Assembly (NCBI GenBank): GCA_900542325.1
Contig: UQMY01000018.1
Coordinates: forward strand, 1 to 51,404
Direction of reading: 5' to 3'
Length of the DNA: 51,404 bases
Source: an uncultured Collinsella sp.
GTDB taxonomy: Bacteria > Actinomycetota > Coriobacteriia > Coriobacteriales > Coriobacteriaceae
Position numbers and translations under genes: made by a program. The notes beneath the pieces are model-generated. The model was not told the DNA's origin, did not search any database, and worked only from the letters and a program-made list of their open reading frames with translations. Below are positions 1 through 7,607 of this stretch, in pieces (position 1 is the stretch's first letter; the number at the start of each line of letters is the position of its first letter).

Positions 1-90
1 AGTCATTGGGGACGTTCTTAAACGACTAGTCAAACAAGAACGTCCCCAACGACTACTCATTTAAGCCTGTCCCCAATGACTGCCCAATGG
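1..90. repeat. Nested inverted repeat of the GTCCCCAA family
   Basis: A perfect 14-bp inverted repeat, TTGGGGACGTTCTT at 6-19 and its complement at 36-49, is nested within a 13-bp pair at 1-13 and 69-81. The stretch from about 41 to 89 closely matches the 50-bp unit found twice at 6143-6242. This arrangement resembles REP-type elements mobilised by REP-associated tyrosine transposases, but no transposase gene is present here. The rest of the leader to 255 shows no gene; a GGCGCATCCCA motif near 101 resembles the second repeat family at 5914-6085. Confidence 0.75.
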
Positions 91-255
91 CTGGGAAGGC
101 GCATCCCACACCGACGCATTGCCTTCGGGCCCTCTCCCTAGGCTCTCCATAGCTCAGCTGGACTCCCCGCAACCTGTTCCGAGTTGGCGGAACGAGCGCG
201 ACGTGGAGTGTCATTCTTTACCGCGTTAGACTAGACGCAGGGAAAGGAGGAGGAC

Positions 256-2151
256 ATGGATGCTCGCGTCAAGCAGCTTGTAAATATGATCGAGGACGCT
301 CAGCCTGTCGCTGTCGCGGTACTTGCCAAGCGTCTCGAGGTAAGCGAACGCGCCGTGAGAAACTATATCCATCGCGCAAACGACAACCTTGCAGGGGTTG
401 CACGCATCGTTGGCAGCAAGGGGCAGTATCGTATCGATGTTGCACGTGCAGATGAGCTTGCTCGCTTGCTAGACGGTGCGGCTCTGGCTCATCCGGGCAT
501 TCCTGATACGCGCGACGGCCGTGTGTCCTTCCTTCTTAACGACCTCCTCATGCGGTCCCAGTGGGTGACGATTGAGGAGTATGCGGATTTACTCTACGTT
601 TCGGCGCGAACTCTGTCCAATGACATGCGTCTGGTAGAGCAGAAACTCGCCCAATTTGACTTAACGCTCGAAAAGCGCCCACGCTACGGAATCCGCGTTG
701 CGGGCGGGGAGTCGCAACGGCGCCTGTGCCTCGCCTCGCTGGTGAGGCCCGTGTTGCCCGACACCGACGATGCAAAGCTCGCCGAGCGCCTGCGGGCCAT
801 CGCCGCATGTGTGGACGATGCCCTGACGGCCTCGCCCGTCACGGTGAGCTCGCTGGCATCCCGCAATCTCATCATGCATCTTTACATCGCTCTTGGCCGC
901 ATCGAGCAGGGCTGCTATGTCCCAGCTGCAGAATCGGACGTTCAAAAACTGGAGGGAACGCGCGAATACGCCGCGGCTTTCCAGATTGCCGCAAACATCA
1001 AGGATGCCCTGGGCGTGAGCATGCCCCGAGAAGAGGTTGCTTTTATCGCAATCCATTTGCTCGGCAGGGGCACGGGCGTGCCCGAGAAGGGCTCTGCCGT
1101 TATCTCAGATGAGATGTGGGAGATTGCTTCCGAGATGGTACGTGCGGTCAACGATGAGTTTAGGTTTGACTTTAGCGGCGATCTTGAACTTCGCATGAAC
1201 CTTGCTCGGCATATCGGCCCTCTGGGCTATCGCCTTGAATATCACATGCATATGGATAACCCCATGCTGCCCGATATCAAGACGAGGTTTCCGTTGGCCT
1301 ATTCGATGGCAGCTGGCACCTCGCAGGTACTCGAGCGTCATTTTGGCAGCCAGCCCTCTGATGAAGAGCTCGGCTACATCGCCATGGCATTTGCCCTGGC
1401 CCTCGAGCAGCAAGCCGACCAGCCGCGTCGCAAACGCATCCTGATCGTGTGCGCCTCGGGAGCGGGAAGCGCCCGTATGCTCGAGCACCAGTACCGCAAG
1501 CAGTTTGGTATGTATATCGAGTCGATTGAGACATGCGACGTCGCCCGCGTGGGAACGCTCGACTTTTCGCACATCGACTACGTGTTCACAACGGTGCCGC
1601 TCAACGTCAAGTTGCCCGTGCCCGTCCGCGAGGCCGATTTCTTCTTGGAGACGAGCGATGTCAACGCTATCCGCAAGGTGCTGAGTGATGACGCTGCGCA
1701 ATCGGACTCCCTGAGCGCTTTCTTTAGCCGTGCCCTGTTCTTCAACCGCGTTGAGGCGTCGTCGAAGCAGGCCGTTCTCCGATATCTCTCCGAGCGCGCC
1801 GTCGAGAGCGGCCGTGTCGATGCCCAGTTTGCCCAAGAGGTTGCCGAGCGCGAGAGCGCGAGTGCCACCTCGTTTGGCAATGGGGTGGCCATGCCCCATG
1901 GGATGCATCCTTTGAGCGCCGAGGCCTTTGTTACCGTGGGCCTGCTCGAACATCCCATTCTTTGGGACGAATACGGCCATGAGGTCGATATCGTCTTTAT
2001 GGTGTCGTTTGCCCGGTCGGGCGGCGATGAGGCGCGGATCTTGAGCTCACTGCTCGCTGAGATCTTTATGGACCGCCAGGGGGTCGAGCGCTTACGCGAG
2101 CGCCGGTCCTGGCATGAGCTGATGGCGCTTGTGCAAGCGCATACGGCTTAA
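256..2151 (+). CDS. BglG/LicR-type PTS-regulated transcriptional activator (PRD, EIIB-like, EIIA)
   Basis: A 631-residue multidomain regulator expected to control the PTS genes that follow. The order is an N-terminal HTH (about residues 1-60), a second HTH (about 90-140), two PTS regulation domains (about 165-280 and 290-390), an EIIB-like domain with Cys399 in IVCASGAG, and an EIIA domain with His548 in AMPHGM. PRD histidines are visible at 208 and 267 (PRD1) and 319 (PRD2). The second PRD2 histidine, expected where IAMAFALALE is found, is alanine (378), so control by phosphorylation may be reduced. The layout fits DNA-binding activators such as LicR or MtlR rather than RNA-binding antiterminators. 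The start is supported by GGAAAGGAGG just upstream. Family is well supported; the exact sugar signal is inferred from the downstream genes. Confidence 0.9.
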   Translation: MDARVKQLVNMIEDAQPVAVAVLAKRLEVSERAVRNYIHRANDNLAGVARIVGSKGQYRIDVARADELARLLDGAALAHPGIPDTRDGRVSFLLNDLLMRSQWVTIEEYADLLYVSARTLSNDMRLVEQKLAQFDLTLEKRPRYGIRVAGGESQRRLCLASLVRPVLPDTDDAKLAERLRAIAACVDDALTASPVTVSSLASRNLIMHLYIALGRIEQGCYVPAAESDVQKLEGTREYAAAFQIAANIKDALGVSMPREEVAFIAIHLLGRGTGVPEKGSAVISDEMWEIASEMVRAVNDEFRFDFSGDLELRMNLARHIGPLGYRLEYHMHMDNPMLPDIKTRFPLAYSMAAGTSQVLERHFGSQPSDEELGYIAMAFALALEQQADQPRRKRILIVCASGAGSARMLEHQYRKQFGMYIESIETCDVARVGTLDFSHIDYVFTTVPLNVKLPVPVREADFFLETSDVNAIRKVLSDDAAQSDSLSAFFSRALFFNRVEASSKQAVLRYLSERAVESGRVDAQFAQEVAERESASATSFGNGVAMPHGMHPLSAEAFVTVGLLEHPILWDEYGHEVDIVFMVSFARSGGDEARILSSLLAEIFMDRQGVERLRERRSWHELMALVQAHTA

Positions 2152-2181
2152 GGCTTCTTTTGTCGAAAACCCTGCCTGCCT

Positions 2182-2202
2182 GCAATAAACCTCGAGGATT
2201 GC
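2182..2202. promoter_or_regulatory. Candidate operator before the PTS operon
   Basis: GCAAT and ATTGC flank a palindromic CCTCGAGG core in the gap between the regulator and the IIA gene. It could be the binding site of the upstream regulator. The two symmetry centres do not coincide exactly, and no matching second copy was found, so this is tentative. Confidence 0.3.
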
Positions 2203-2266
2203 GGGTGGGAGATAGGCGTTTCGAATATTCAAGTACAAACCAAACATCACGGGAGAGGAGACCGTT

Positions 2267-2593
2267 ATGGACGATCAGGGAACCGAGATGGTTTCGTTTC
2301 AGCTGGTCGCTGCAGCGGGAGAGGCGCGCAGCCTTGCCTTCGAAGCCCTTGAAAAGGCAAAGGCGGGGGATTTTGACGCTGCCGCCAAACTCATGAAGCA
2401 GTCAAAGGATGCGGGAATCAAAGCTCACCACATCCAAACGCAGCTGCTTTCGACCGAGGCGGCGGGCGAGCATCTGTCGGTGGATGTGTTGCTGGTCCAT
2501 GCTCAGGACCACCTCATGTGCTCCATGCTTGCTCAGGAGCTCGTGCAGGAGCTGATCTGCCTGTATGAGCGCACTGCAGCCAAGAACGCCTAA
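2267..2593 (+). CDS. PTS lactose/cellobiose-type EIIA component
   Basis: A 108-residue cytoplasmic phosphocarrier that passes phosphate from HPr to the IIB protein encoded next. It is all-helical in character and carries the family motif VHAQDHLM (about residues 77-84), whose first histidine is the expected phosphorylation site. Length matches the family (about 100-115). GGGAGAGGAG lies upstream of the ATG. It is the first gene of the IIA-IIB-IIC-GH1 operon, which points to uptake of beta-glucosides such as cellobiose. Confidence 0.93.
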   Translation: MDDQGTEMVSFQLVAAAGEARSLAFEALEKAKAGDFDAAAKLMKQSKDAGIKAHHIQTQLLSTEAAGEHLSVDVLLVHAQDHLMCSMLAQELVQELICLYERTAAKNA

Positions 2594-2639
2594 CGGCGTG
2601 CGGCGACTATCCAACCAATCAATGCGAAGGGAATCCCTT

Positions 2640-2933
2640 ATGAAGATCCTTCTTGTTTGCGCAGCTGGCCTGTCTACAAGCATTCTGATGAAGAAACTCG
2701 AGAAATACGCGGAGCAAAACGGCATCGAGCTCGATATCGATGCGGTGGGTATCGGCGAGTATCAGGAGACCTGCGCCGATTATGACGTGCTGCTCTTGGG
2801 GCCGCAGGTGTCCTACCAGCTCAACACCGTCAAGCAGGGGAGCGGTAAGCCGACCGCGGTCATCCCCGCACAGGACTACGGCATGGGCAACGCCGCCAAC
2901 GTGCTGGCACTCGCCCAGTCGCTGTTGGGCTAG
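2640..2933 (+). CDS. PTS lactose/cellobiose-type EIIB component
   Basis: A 97-residue IIB phosphocarrier with the P-loop LLVCAAGLSTS near the N-terminus; the cysteine is the phosphorylation site that hands phosphate to the sugar during transport by IIC. The ATG at 2640 is preferred over an in-frame start at 2565, because the longer form adds a non-conserved 25-residue tail, overlaps the IIA gene, and leaves the GCGAAGGGA ribosome site unused. Followed after 9 bases by the IIC gene. Confidence 0.92.
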   Translation: MKILLVCAAGLSTSILMKKLEKYAEQNGIELDIDAVGIGEYQETCADYDVLLLGPQVSYQLNTVKQGSGKPTAVIPAQDYGMGNAANVLALAQSLLG

Positions 2934-2942
2934 GAGGCGACT

Positions 2943-4292
2943 ATGGAAAAGTTCATGACCCTGCTTCAGGAAAAACTGACCCCTATTGCCAATTTCTGCG
3001 GCGCCGAGCGCCACTTTGCCTCCATGCAAAAGGGCTTTATGAGCGCGATCAGCTTCATCTTGGTCTCTGCCGTCTTTATGATCATCGCCAACCCGCCGGT
3101 CACGGCCGACCTGGTGGCGCGGGGCGGGTTCTGGTCCGTCTTTGGCCCTTGGCTCGATTTTGCCACGGCCAATAAGCTCACGCTGCTCATCCCGTTCAAC
3201 ATGACGATGGGCATACTGTCGGTGATCGTGACGTTCGCAATCGCCTATAACCTGGCGGGCACCTACAAGATGCCCAAGCTTAACGCCGGTATGACCTCGC
3301 TGGTGATGTTCCTGATCGCCGCGGCGCCGTCGTCCTACTACCAGCTTGCTGATGAGTCCGTGCTCCAGGCGGTCCCCTGCACCTATCTGGGTGCGCAGGG
3401 CCTGTTTACCGCCATCATCGTTGCCCTGGTCTCCGTCGAGGTCACGCGCTTCTGCCAGACCAAGGGCATCACCATCAAGATGCCCGATGGCGTGCCGCCG
3501 TTTTTGTCCGAAACCTTTGGCGCCATCGTGCCTATGCTCGCCAACATCCTCATCTTCTTTGGTGGCAACCTGCTGATCCAGATGATCGATCCCACGCTGT
3601 CCATCCCCTCGGTTATCGAGAAGCTGCTCGCTGCCCCGCTTTCCGTCGCAGTTGACTCTGTGCCCGGCGCACTGCTTATCTGCTTCATGACGCTGCTGTT
3701 TTGGTGCTTTGGCGTCCACGGCAACATGATCGTGATGCCCATCACCGCCCCGGTCACGCTTGCCGCCTTTGCTGCCAACGCCTCGCTCTACGCTGCTGGG
3801 CAGCCGCTTGAGTTCCACCCGGTATTCATGTCGATGGTCATCAACCTCATCGGCGGCACGGGCAATACGTTCTCTTTTGTGGCGCTCTGCGCGTTTAGGG
3901 CAAAGTCGCAGCAGCTCAAGGCATTTGGCAAGGCATCGATCGTGCCGAGCTTCTTCCGTATCTCCGAGCCCGCGATCTTTGGCGCACCCATCATCTTCAA
4001 CCCGATCCTCATGGTTCCGTTCGTGCTGGGCGGTATGATTTCGGCCCTGCTGTATTGGGGTGCAATCTCACTGGGTCTTGTCTCTAACTTCTACATCTTG
4101 GTGAGCGGCACGTTCCCCATCTTCGTTCAGGGCTTTATCCAGTGCCTCGACCCGCGCATCTGGGTATTTACGATCGTTTTGATCGTGGTCATGGCTGTGG
4201 TCTGGTACCCGTTCTTTAAGGTGTACGACAACCTGCTCCTGGCACAGGAGCAGGAGAACGCCGCGGCAGCTTCTGCCAAGGATGCTGAGTAG
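2943..4292 (+). CDS. PTS cellobiose-type EIIC permease
   Basis: A 449-residue integral membrane protein of the lactose/cellobiose/diacetylchitobiose PTS family, forming the sugar-translocating unit with the IIA and IIB proteins upstream. About ten hydrophobic segments are visible. The sequence has typical CelB-like traits, including FGVHGN in the middle and RISEPAIFGAPI towards the C-terminal half, a signature region of substrate binding. An AGGAGG site precedes the ATG. The neighbouring 6-phospho-beta-glucosidase supports a beta-glucoside substrate; the specific sugar cannot be read from sequence. Confidence 0.92.
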   Translation: MEKFMTLLQEKLTPIANFCGAERHFASMQKGFMSAISFILVSAVFMIIANPPVTADLVARGGFWSVFGPWLDFATANKLTLLIPFNMTMGILSVIVTFAIAYNLAGTYKMPKLNAGMTSLVMFLIAAAPSSYYQLADESVLQAVPCTYLGAQGLFTAIIVALVSVEVTRFCQTKGITIKMPDGVPPFLSETFGAIVPMLANILIFFGGNLLIQMIDPTLSIPSVIEKLLAAPLSVAVDSVPGALLICFMTLLFWCFGVHGNMIVMPITAPVTLAAFAANASLYAAGQPLEFHPVFMSMVINLIGGTGNTFSFVALCAFRAKSQQLKAFGKASIVPSFFRISEPAIFGAPIIFNPILMVPFVLGGMISALLYWGAISLGLVSNFYILVSGTFPIFVQGFIQCLDPRIWVFTIVLIVVMAVVWYPFFKVYDNLLLAQEQENAAAASAKDAE

Positions 4293-4293
4293 C

Positions 4294-5748
4294 ATGGGTT
4301 ACTTTGACAGAACGTCTGCTGCCGGTATGCCCGAGGGCTTTTTGTGGGGCGGCGCGCTCGCTGCCAACCAGGCCGAAGGGGGTTGGAACGAGGGCGGCCG
4401 CGGTATGTCGCACTCCGACCTGATTCCACAGGGTCCCGACCGCTGGGATGTGATGTTTGGCAGGCAAAAGCCCGTGGATGATCCGGACAGGCTGTATCCA
4501 TGCCGTTGGGGCAACGACTTCTTCCATCATTGGCGCGAGGACGTCGAGCTCTTTGCCGAGATGGGCTTTAAGTGCCTGCGTCTTTCAATTTGTTGGAGCC
4601 GTATTTTTCCCACAGGGATGGAGGCCGAGCCCAACGGTGAGGGCTTGGAGTTTTACCGTCAGGTATTCGAGGCGCTGCGCGAGCACGGAATCGAGCCGCT
4701 CGTGACGCTGTCGCACTACGACTATCCGTTGGCTCTGGTCGAGCGCTATGGTGGCTGGCAAAGCCGAGAGATGATCGAGCGGTATGCGCACTACGTCGAG
4801 ACCGTCGGACGCGCGTACCAGGGCCTCGTGCGTTATTGGCTTACGTTCAACGAGATCAACAGCGTGGCGCTGTCCTATCTCAACGCGGGTGTCACGCTCG
4901 AGGATGAGCGTGACCGTGCAGCCGTGACCGCGGCGTTCTCGCACCATATGTTTATGGCGAGCGCTCGCGCTGTCGAGATTCTGCACAAGATCGATCCCGC
5001 AAACAAGGTGGGTTGCATGATCGCTGCCGGTGCGACCTATCCGTACCGTTGTGCGCCCGAGGACGTATGGCTTGCGTATGAGGAGGACCGCGGCCGCTAC
5101 TTCTACACAGACGTGATGGCTGCGGGCGCCTATCCTGCTTGGAAGCTGCGTGCACTCGAGAAAGAGGGTGTTCACGTGCCCTTTGAGCCGGGCGATACGG
5201 AGTATCTGGCAGAGCATACGGTCGACTTCATCTCGTTCTCGTACTATTGCTCGCGCTTGGTGTGCGCCGATGATCAGGTGATCGCCGAGAAGGCGGAGGG
5301 CAACGTGTTCCCGACGCTGCGCAATCCGTACCTCAAGGATAAAGAGACTGCCTGGAAGTGGCAGATCGATGCGCTGGGTTTGCGCGTGACGCTTGCCGGA
5401 TACCACGATCGTTACCATCTTCCGCTCTTTATCGCCGAGAACGGTGTGGGCGGACTCGATGCGCTGGAAGACGGCAAAGTCCACGATGCGTATCATATTG
5501 ATTACCTGCGCAGGCATATTCTTGCGCTGCGCGATGCAATTGTCGAGGACGGTGTTGACCTGATGGGATACACGCCGTGGGGCTGTATCGATTTGGTGTC
5601 GGCCTCGACGGGGCAGATGAAGAAGCGCTATGGCTTTGTTTATGTCGATGCCGATGATACGGGCAAAGGCACGTTCGATCGCTACCGAAAGGACAGCTTC
5701 TGCTGGTACCAAAAGGTCATTGCATCAAATGGCGAGGACTTGAGTTAA
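4294..5748 (+). CDS. 6-phospho-beta-glucosidase, glycoside hydrolase family 1
   Basis: A 484-residue GH1 enzyme that hydrolyses phosphorylated beta-glucosides delivered by the PTS, releasing glucose 6-phosphate and the aglycone or second sugar. The acid/base glutamate lies in TFNEIN (Glu187) and the nucleophile in IAENG (Glu382). SASTGQMKKRYGF near the C-terminus matches the phosphate-binding signature (Ser, Lys, Tyr) that separates 6-phospho enzymes from ordinary beta-glucosidases. The ATG at 4294 begins two bases after the IIC stop codon. An upstream in-frame ATG at 4282 overlaps IIC and is less likely. No signal peptide, as expected for a cytoplasmic enzyme. Confidence 0.93.
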   Translation: MGYFDRTSAAGMPEGFLWGGALAANQAEGGWNEGGRGMSHSDLIPQGPDRWDVMFGRQKPVDDPDRLYPCRWGNDFFHHWREDVELFAEMGFKCLRLSICWSRIFPTGMEAEPNGEGLEFYRQVFEALREHGIEPLVTLSHYDYPLALVERYGGWQSREMIERYAHYVETVGRAYQGLVRYWLTFNEINSVALSYLNAGVTLEDERDRAAVTAAFSHHMFMASARAVEILHKIDPANKVGCMIAAGATYPYRCAPEDVWLAYEEDRGRYFYTDVMAAGAYPAWKLRALEKEGVHVPFEPGDTEYLAEHTVDFISFSYYCSRLVCADDQVIAEKAEGNVFPTLRNPYLKDKETAWKWQIDALGLRVTLAGYHDRYHLPLFIAENGVGGLDALEDGKVHDAYHIDYLRRHILALRDAIVEDGVDLMGYTPWGCIDLVSASTGQMKKRYGFVYVDADDTGKGTFDRYRKDSFCWYQKVIASNGEDLS

Positions 5749-5764
5749 CTCTTGCAGGTCTGTT

Positions 5765-5798
5765 GCCCCCGCGGTCCGCTTCGGCCGCGGGGCTTTTG
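5765..5798 (+). terminator. Rho-independent terminator of the PTS/GH1 operon
   Basis: CCCCGCGG and CCGCGGGG form a G+C-rich stem directly after the GH1 gene, followed by CTTTTG. It closes the beta-glucoside operon. Confidence 0.85.
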
Positions 5799-5844
5799 CT
5801 ATTGAGGCGGCTGTTCATGAGGAGCATTGCAGACTGCGGAAACC

Positions 5845-6090
5845 CGGCACTTGGGGACGTTCCTTTCCTGCCGGCAGCTTGGGACAGTCCTAAAAGGCCG
5901 CATCGATCAACTGCGGAAAGCACATCCCAGAATGAGCGTCCAACATGGGGTGCGGTTTCCCTTGAGGCCCTCAATCGGAAAATGCATCCCAGATTTTTGT
6001 CGAAAAGCGGTCCCTAGTTTCCCAAACGGGCCGCTAACGGAAAGCGCATCCCGCTATTGGGCCCCAAAGCAGGATGCGCTTTCCGTGCCG
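5845..6090. repeat. Degenerate repeat cluster with CGGAAAGCRCATCCC motifs
   Basis: Three versions of CGGAAARYRCATCCC begin near 5914, 5976 and 6038, spaced by about 62 bases, so the segment looks like a decayed tandem array. The last is paired with its complement at 6072-6085, giving a 14-bp perfect inverted repeat. TTGGGGACGTTCC near 5851 belongs to the GTCCCCAA family. No coding sequence is convincing in 5799-6250. Confidence 0.65.
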
Positions 6091-6142
6091 GCAGTTCCAA
6101 GCAGTTCGGGATGGCCCTTTTCGTCTGCTCTCGGCCGGCGTC

Positions 6143-6242
6143 CGTAAGACTGTCCCCAACGACCACTCATTTAAGTCTGTCCCCAATGAGTGCGTAAGAC
6201 TGTCCCCAACGCCCACTCATTTAAGTCTGTCCCCAATGAGTG
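6143..6242. repeat. 50-bp tandem direct repeat, two copies (GTCCCCAA family)
   Basis: Two adjacent 50-bp units at 6143-6192 and 6193-6242 differ at one base. Each contains GTCCCCAAC and GTCCCCAATGAGTG. A diverged third copy lies at the very start of the window (about 41-89), on the other side of the PTS cassette. The array ends a few bases before the stop codon of the C39-like gene. Confidence 0.85.
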
Positions 6243-6250
6243 CCCAATGA

Positions 6251-7252
6251 CTAGTAGTAGGCCCACATGGCTTCGACTTCGTTGAGGACTTCTACGACGC
6301 CCCAGCGACGGGCGCTGCGGCTGGCCGAGTTGGGGTCGTAGACGCCAATCTGATTGGCATTGTCGATGCCGTAGAGCACGATGTAGTGGCCTACGTTGGT
6401 AAACGTACCGGGGCGCACTGCGGCGATAACGGGCGCACCCGAGTGAAGTGCTTGGGTAATCGATTCACGATCGTTATAGAGCTGTGTTCCGTTGAGTCCC
6501 AGCTGCCACGCACCGCCTGTCATAAACGACCACTCGGTGGCACCAGTGGGGGCGTAGTTGCCGGCTTCGGCCAGCGCGCATATATCGACCGGCGTCTTAT
6601 CGGTGTGGCCGGTCTTAAAGATATAGACCATGGTGAGGCAAGTGGGACCGCAAGCGTTTTCGCGGATAGTGCCACCGGCATAGGACAGCTCCGACCATGC
6701 GGGGTCAATTTGGTAGATGTGGGGCATGGTACCGGCCTGCCATTGCGAGCGTGGGGTCGAGAACGCAAAGGAGTAACCGGGCGCGACGGGAGCTTTAAGC
6801 AGCTTGTCCTCGGCAGTGGGCTCAAGACCGGCTGATCCGTGGGAGATACAGGATCCCAAAAACACAAAGACGAGGCAGGCGGCAATGGAGCAAAGCGCAA
6901 GGCGTAGGCGGCGGGCCGGAAGCACGTGGCTTGTGGTATGCGACGCGGGGTGAGGGGCGGAATTGCCGCGATCGCGTTGAGGTCGCGAAAAGGAGCGTTT
7001 AACGTAGTAGTCGGTCTTACGGCGATCGTAGCGGCGCGGCTGCGATATGTCGGTCTGGCGTTGGCGTGTGCTCGTACTCACGCGGTCTGACTGCTGCACG
7101 GTACGGCTTTGTTGCCGAGAAGAAGCCCCGGGCTGCTCTTGGGGGCGCTGCTGGTTGCCGTTGTCGGAGGTGCTTCTGGGCGTTGGCGTGGTGCGGCCGG
7201 CAAGGCGCACGCTTTGTGGCCGTTGGTCGCCGTCATTGTATCCGTATACCAT
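6251..7252 (-). CDS. Membrane-anchored C39-like cysteine peptidase domain protein
   Basis: A protein of about 333 residues. A basic, Gln/Arg/Ser-rich cytoplasmic N-terminal region (about 110 residues) is followed by one hydrophobic segment (LRLALCSIAACLVFVFLGSC). The extracellular C-terminal part resembles peptidase_C39_2 / papain-like domains. The candidate catalytic Cys lies in ENACGPTCLTMVY and the His in NVGHYIVLYGID, with a downstream Asp/Asn in VYDPNS. It is probably an exported, anchored hydrolase; the substrate is unknown. It stands alone, divergent from the APC permease gene. An in-frame GTG at 7261 with GAGG just upstream is an equally plausible start. Confidence 0.7.
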   Translation of the reverse strand: MVYGYNDGDQRPQSVRLAGRTTPTPRSTSDNGNQQRPQEQPGASSRQQSRTVQQSDRVSTSTRQRQTDISQPRRYDRRKTDYYVKRSFSRPQRDRGNSAPHPASHTTSHVLPARRLRLALCSIAACLVFVFLGSCISHGSAGLEPTAEDKLLKAPVAPGYSFAFSTPRSQWQAGTMPHIYQIDPAWSELSYAGGTIRENACGPTCLTMVYIFKTGHTDKTPVDICALAEAGNYAPTGATEWSFMTGGAWQLGLNGTQLYNDRESITQALHSGAPVIAAVRPGTFTNVGHYIVLYGIDNANQIGVYDPNSASRSARRWGVVEVLNEVEAMWAYY

Positions 7253-7261
7253 TCGAATCAC

Positions 7262-7607
7262 CTTGCCTCGTGTGTAACTTGTCTATCCTACATAAAAAGA
7301 TGCACGACACATGGGTATGTGCGCCAAAAGCCTGACAAATGGTATGAACGTTGCCGCGCCGCGCGCCAAGCGTCCCGGCAACAGGTATCCAAAAGCAGAC
7401 AAGATGAAAGCGTCCAGGACGAATGACGTCTCCCGCCGTTCGTCCCAAAAACGGCGCCGCTCGTTTTGCAGTTCTGCCTTCGGTCGAGCCATAAGCGGCA
7501 GCGTGGCGCCGAGGCCGTATCTTAAAGCCACGAAATAAAAGCGCGCGGTCGAACAGGCCGCGCAAGGGGTGACGCCAGGGGGCGTCAAAAAGGAAAGGAG
7601 GGGAACA
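7262..7607. other. Intergenic region between divergent genes
   Basis: About 345 bases with no convincing gene. Visible structures are two short hairpins just before the permease gene, GCGCGCGG/CCGCGC near 7530-7565 and GACGCC/GGCGTC near 7571-7586. They could shape the leader of the permease mRNA. Promoters for both genes must lie here, but no clear -35/-10 pair was identified. Confidence 0.4.

Noticed and set aside
6143..6242. 50-bp tandem repeat as a possible CRISPR array
   Set aside because: The two copies are adjacent with no unique spacers and no cas genes; the palindromic motif fits a REP-like element.
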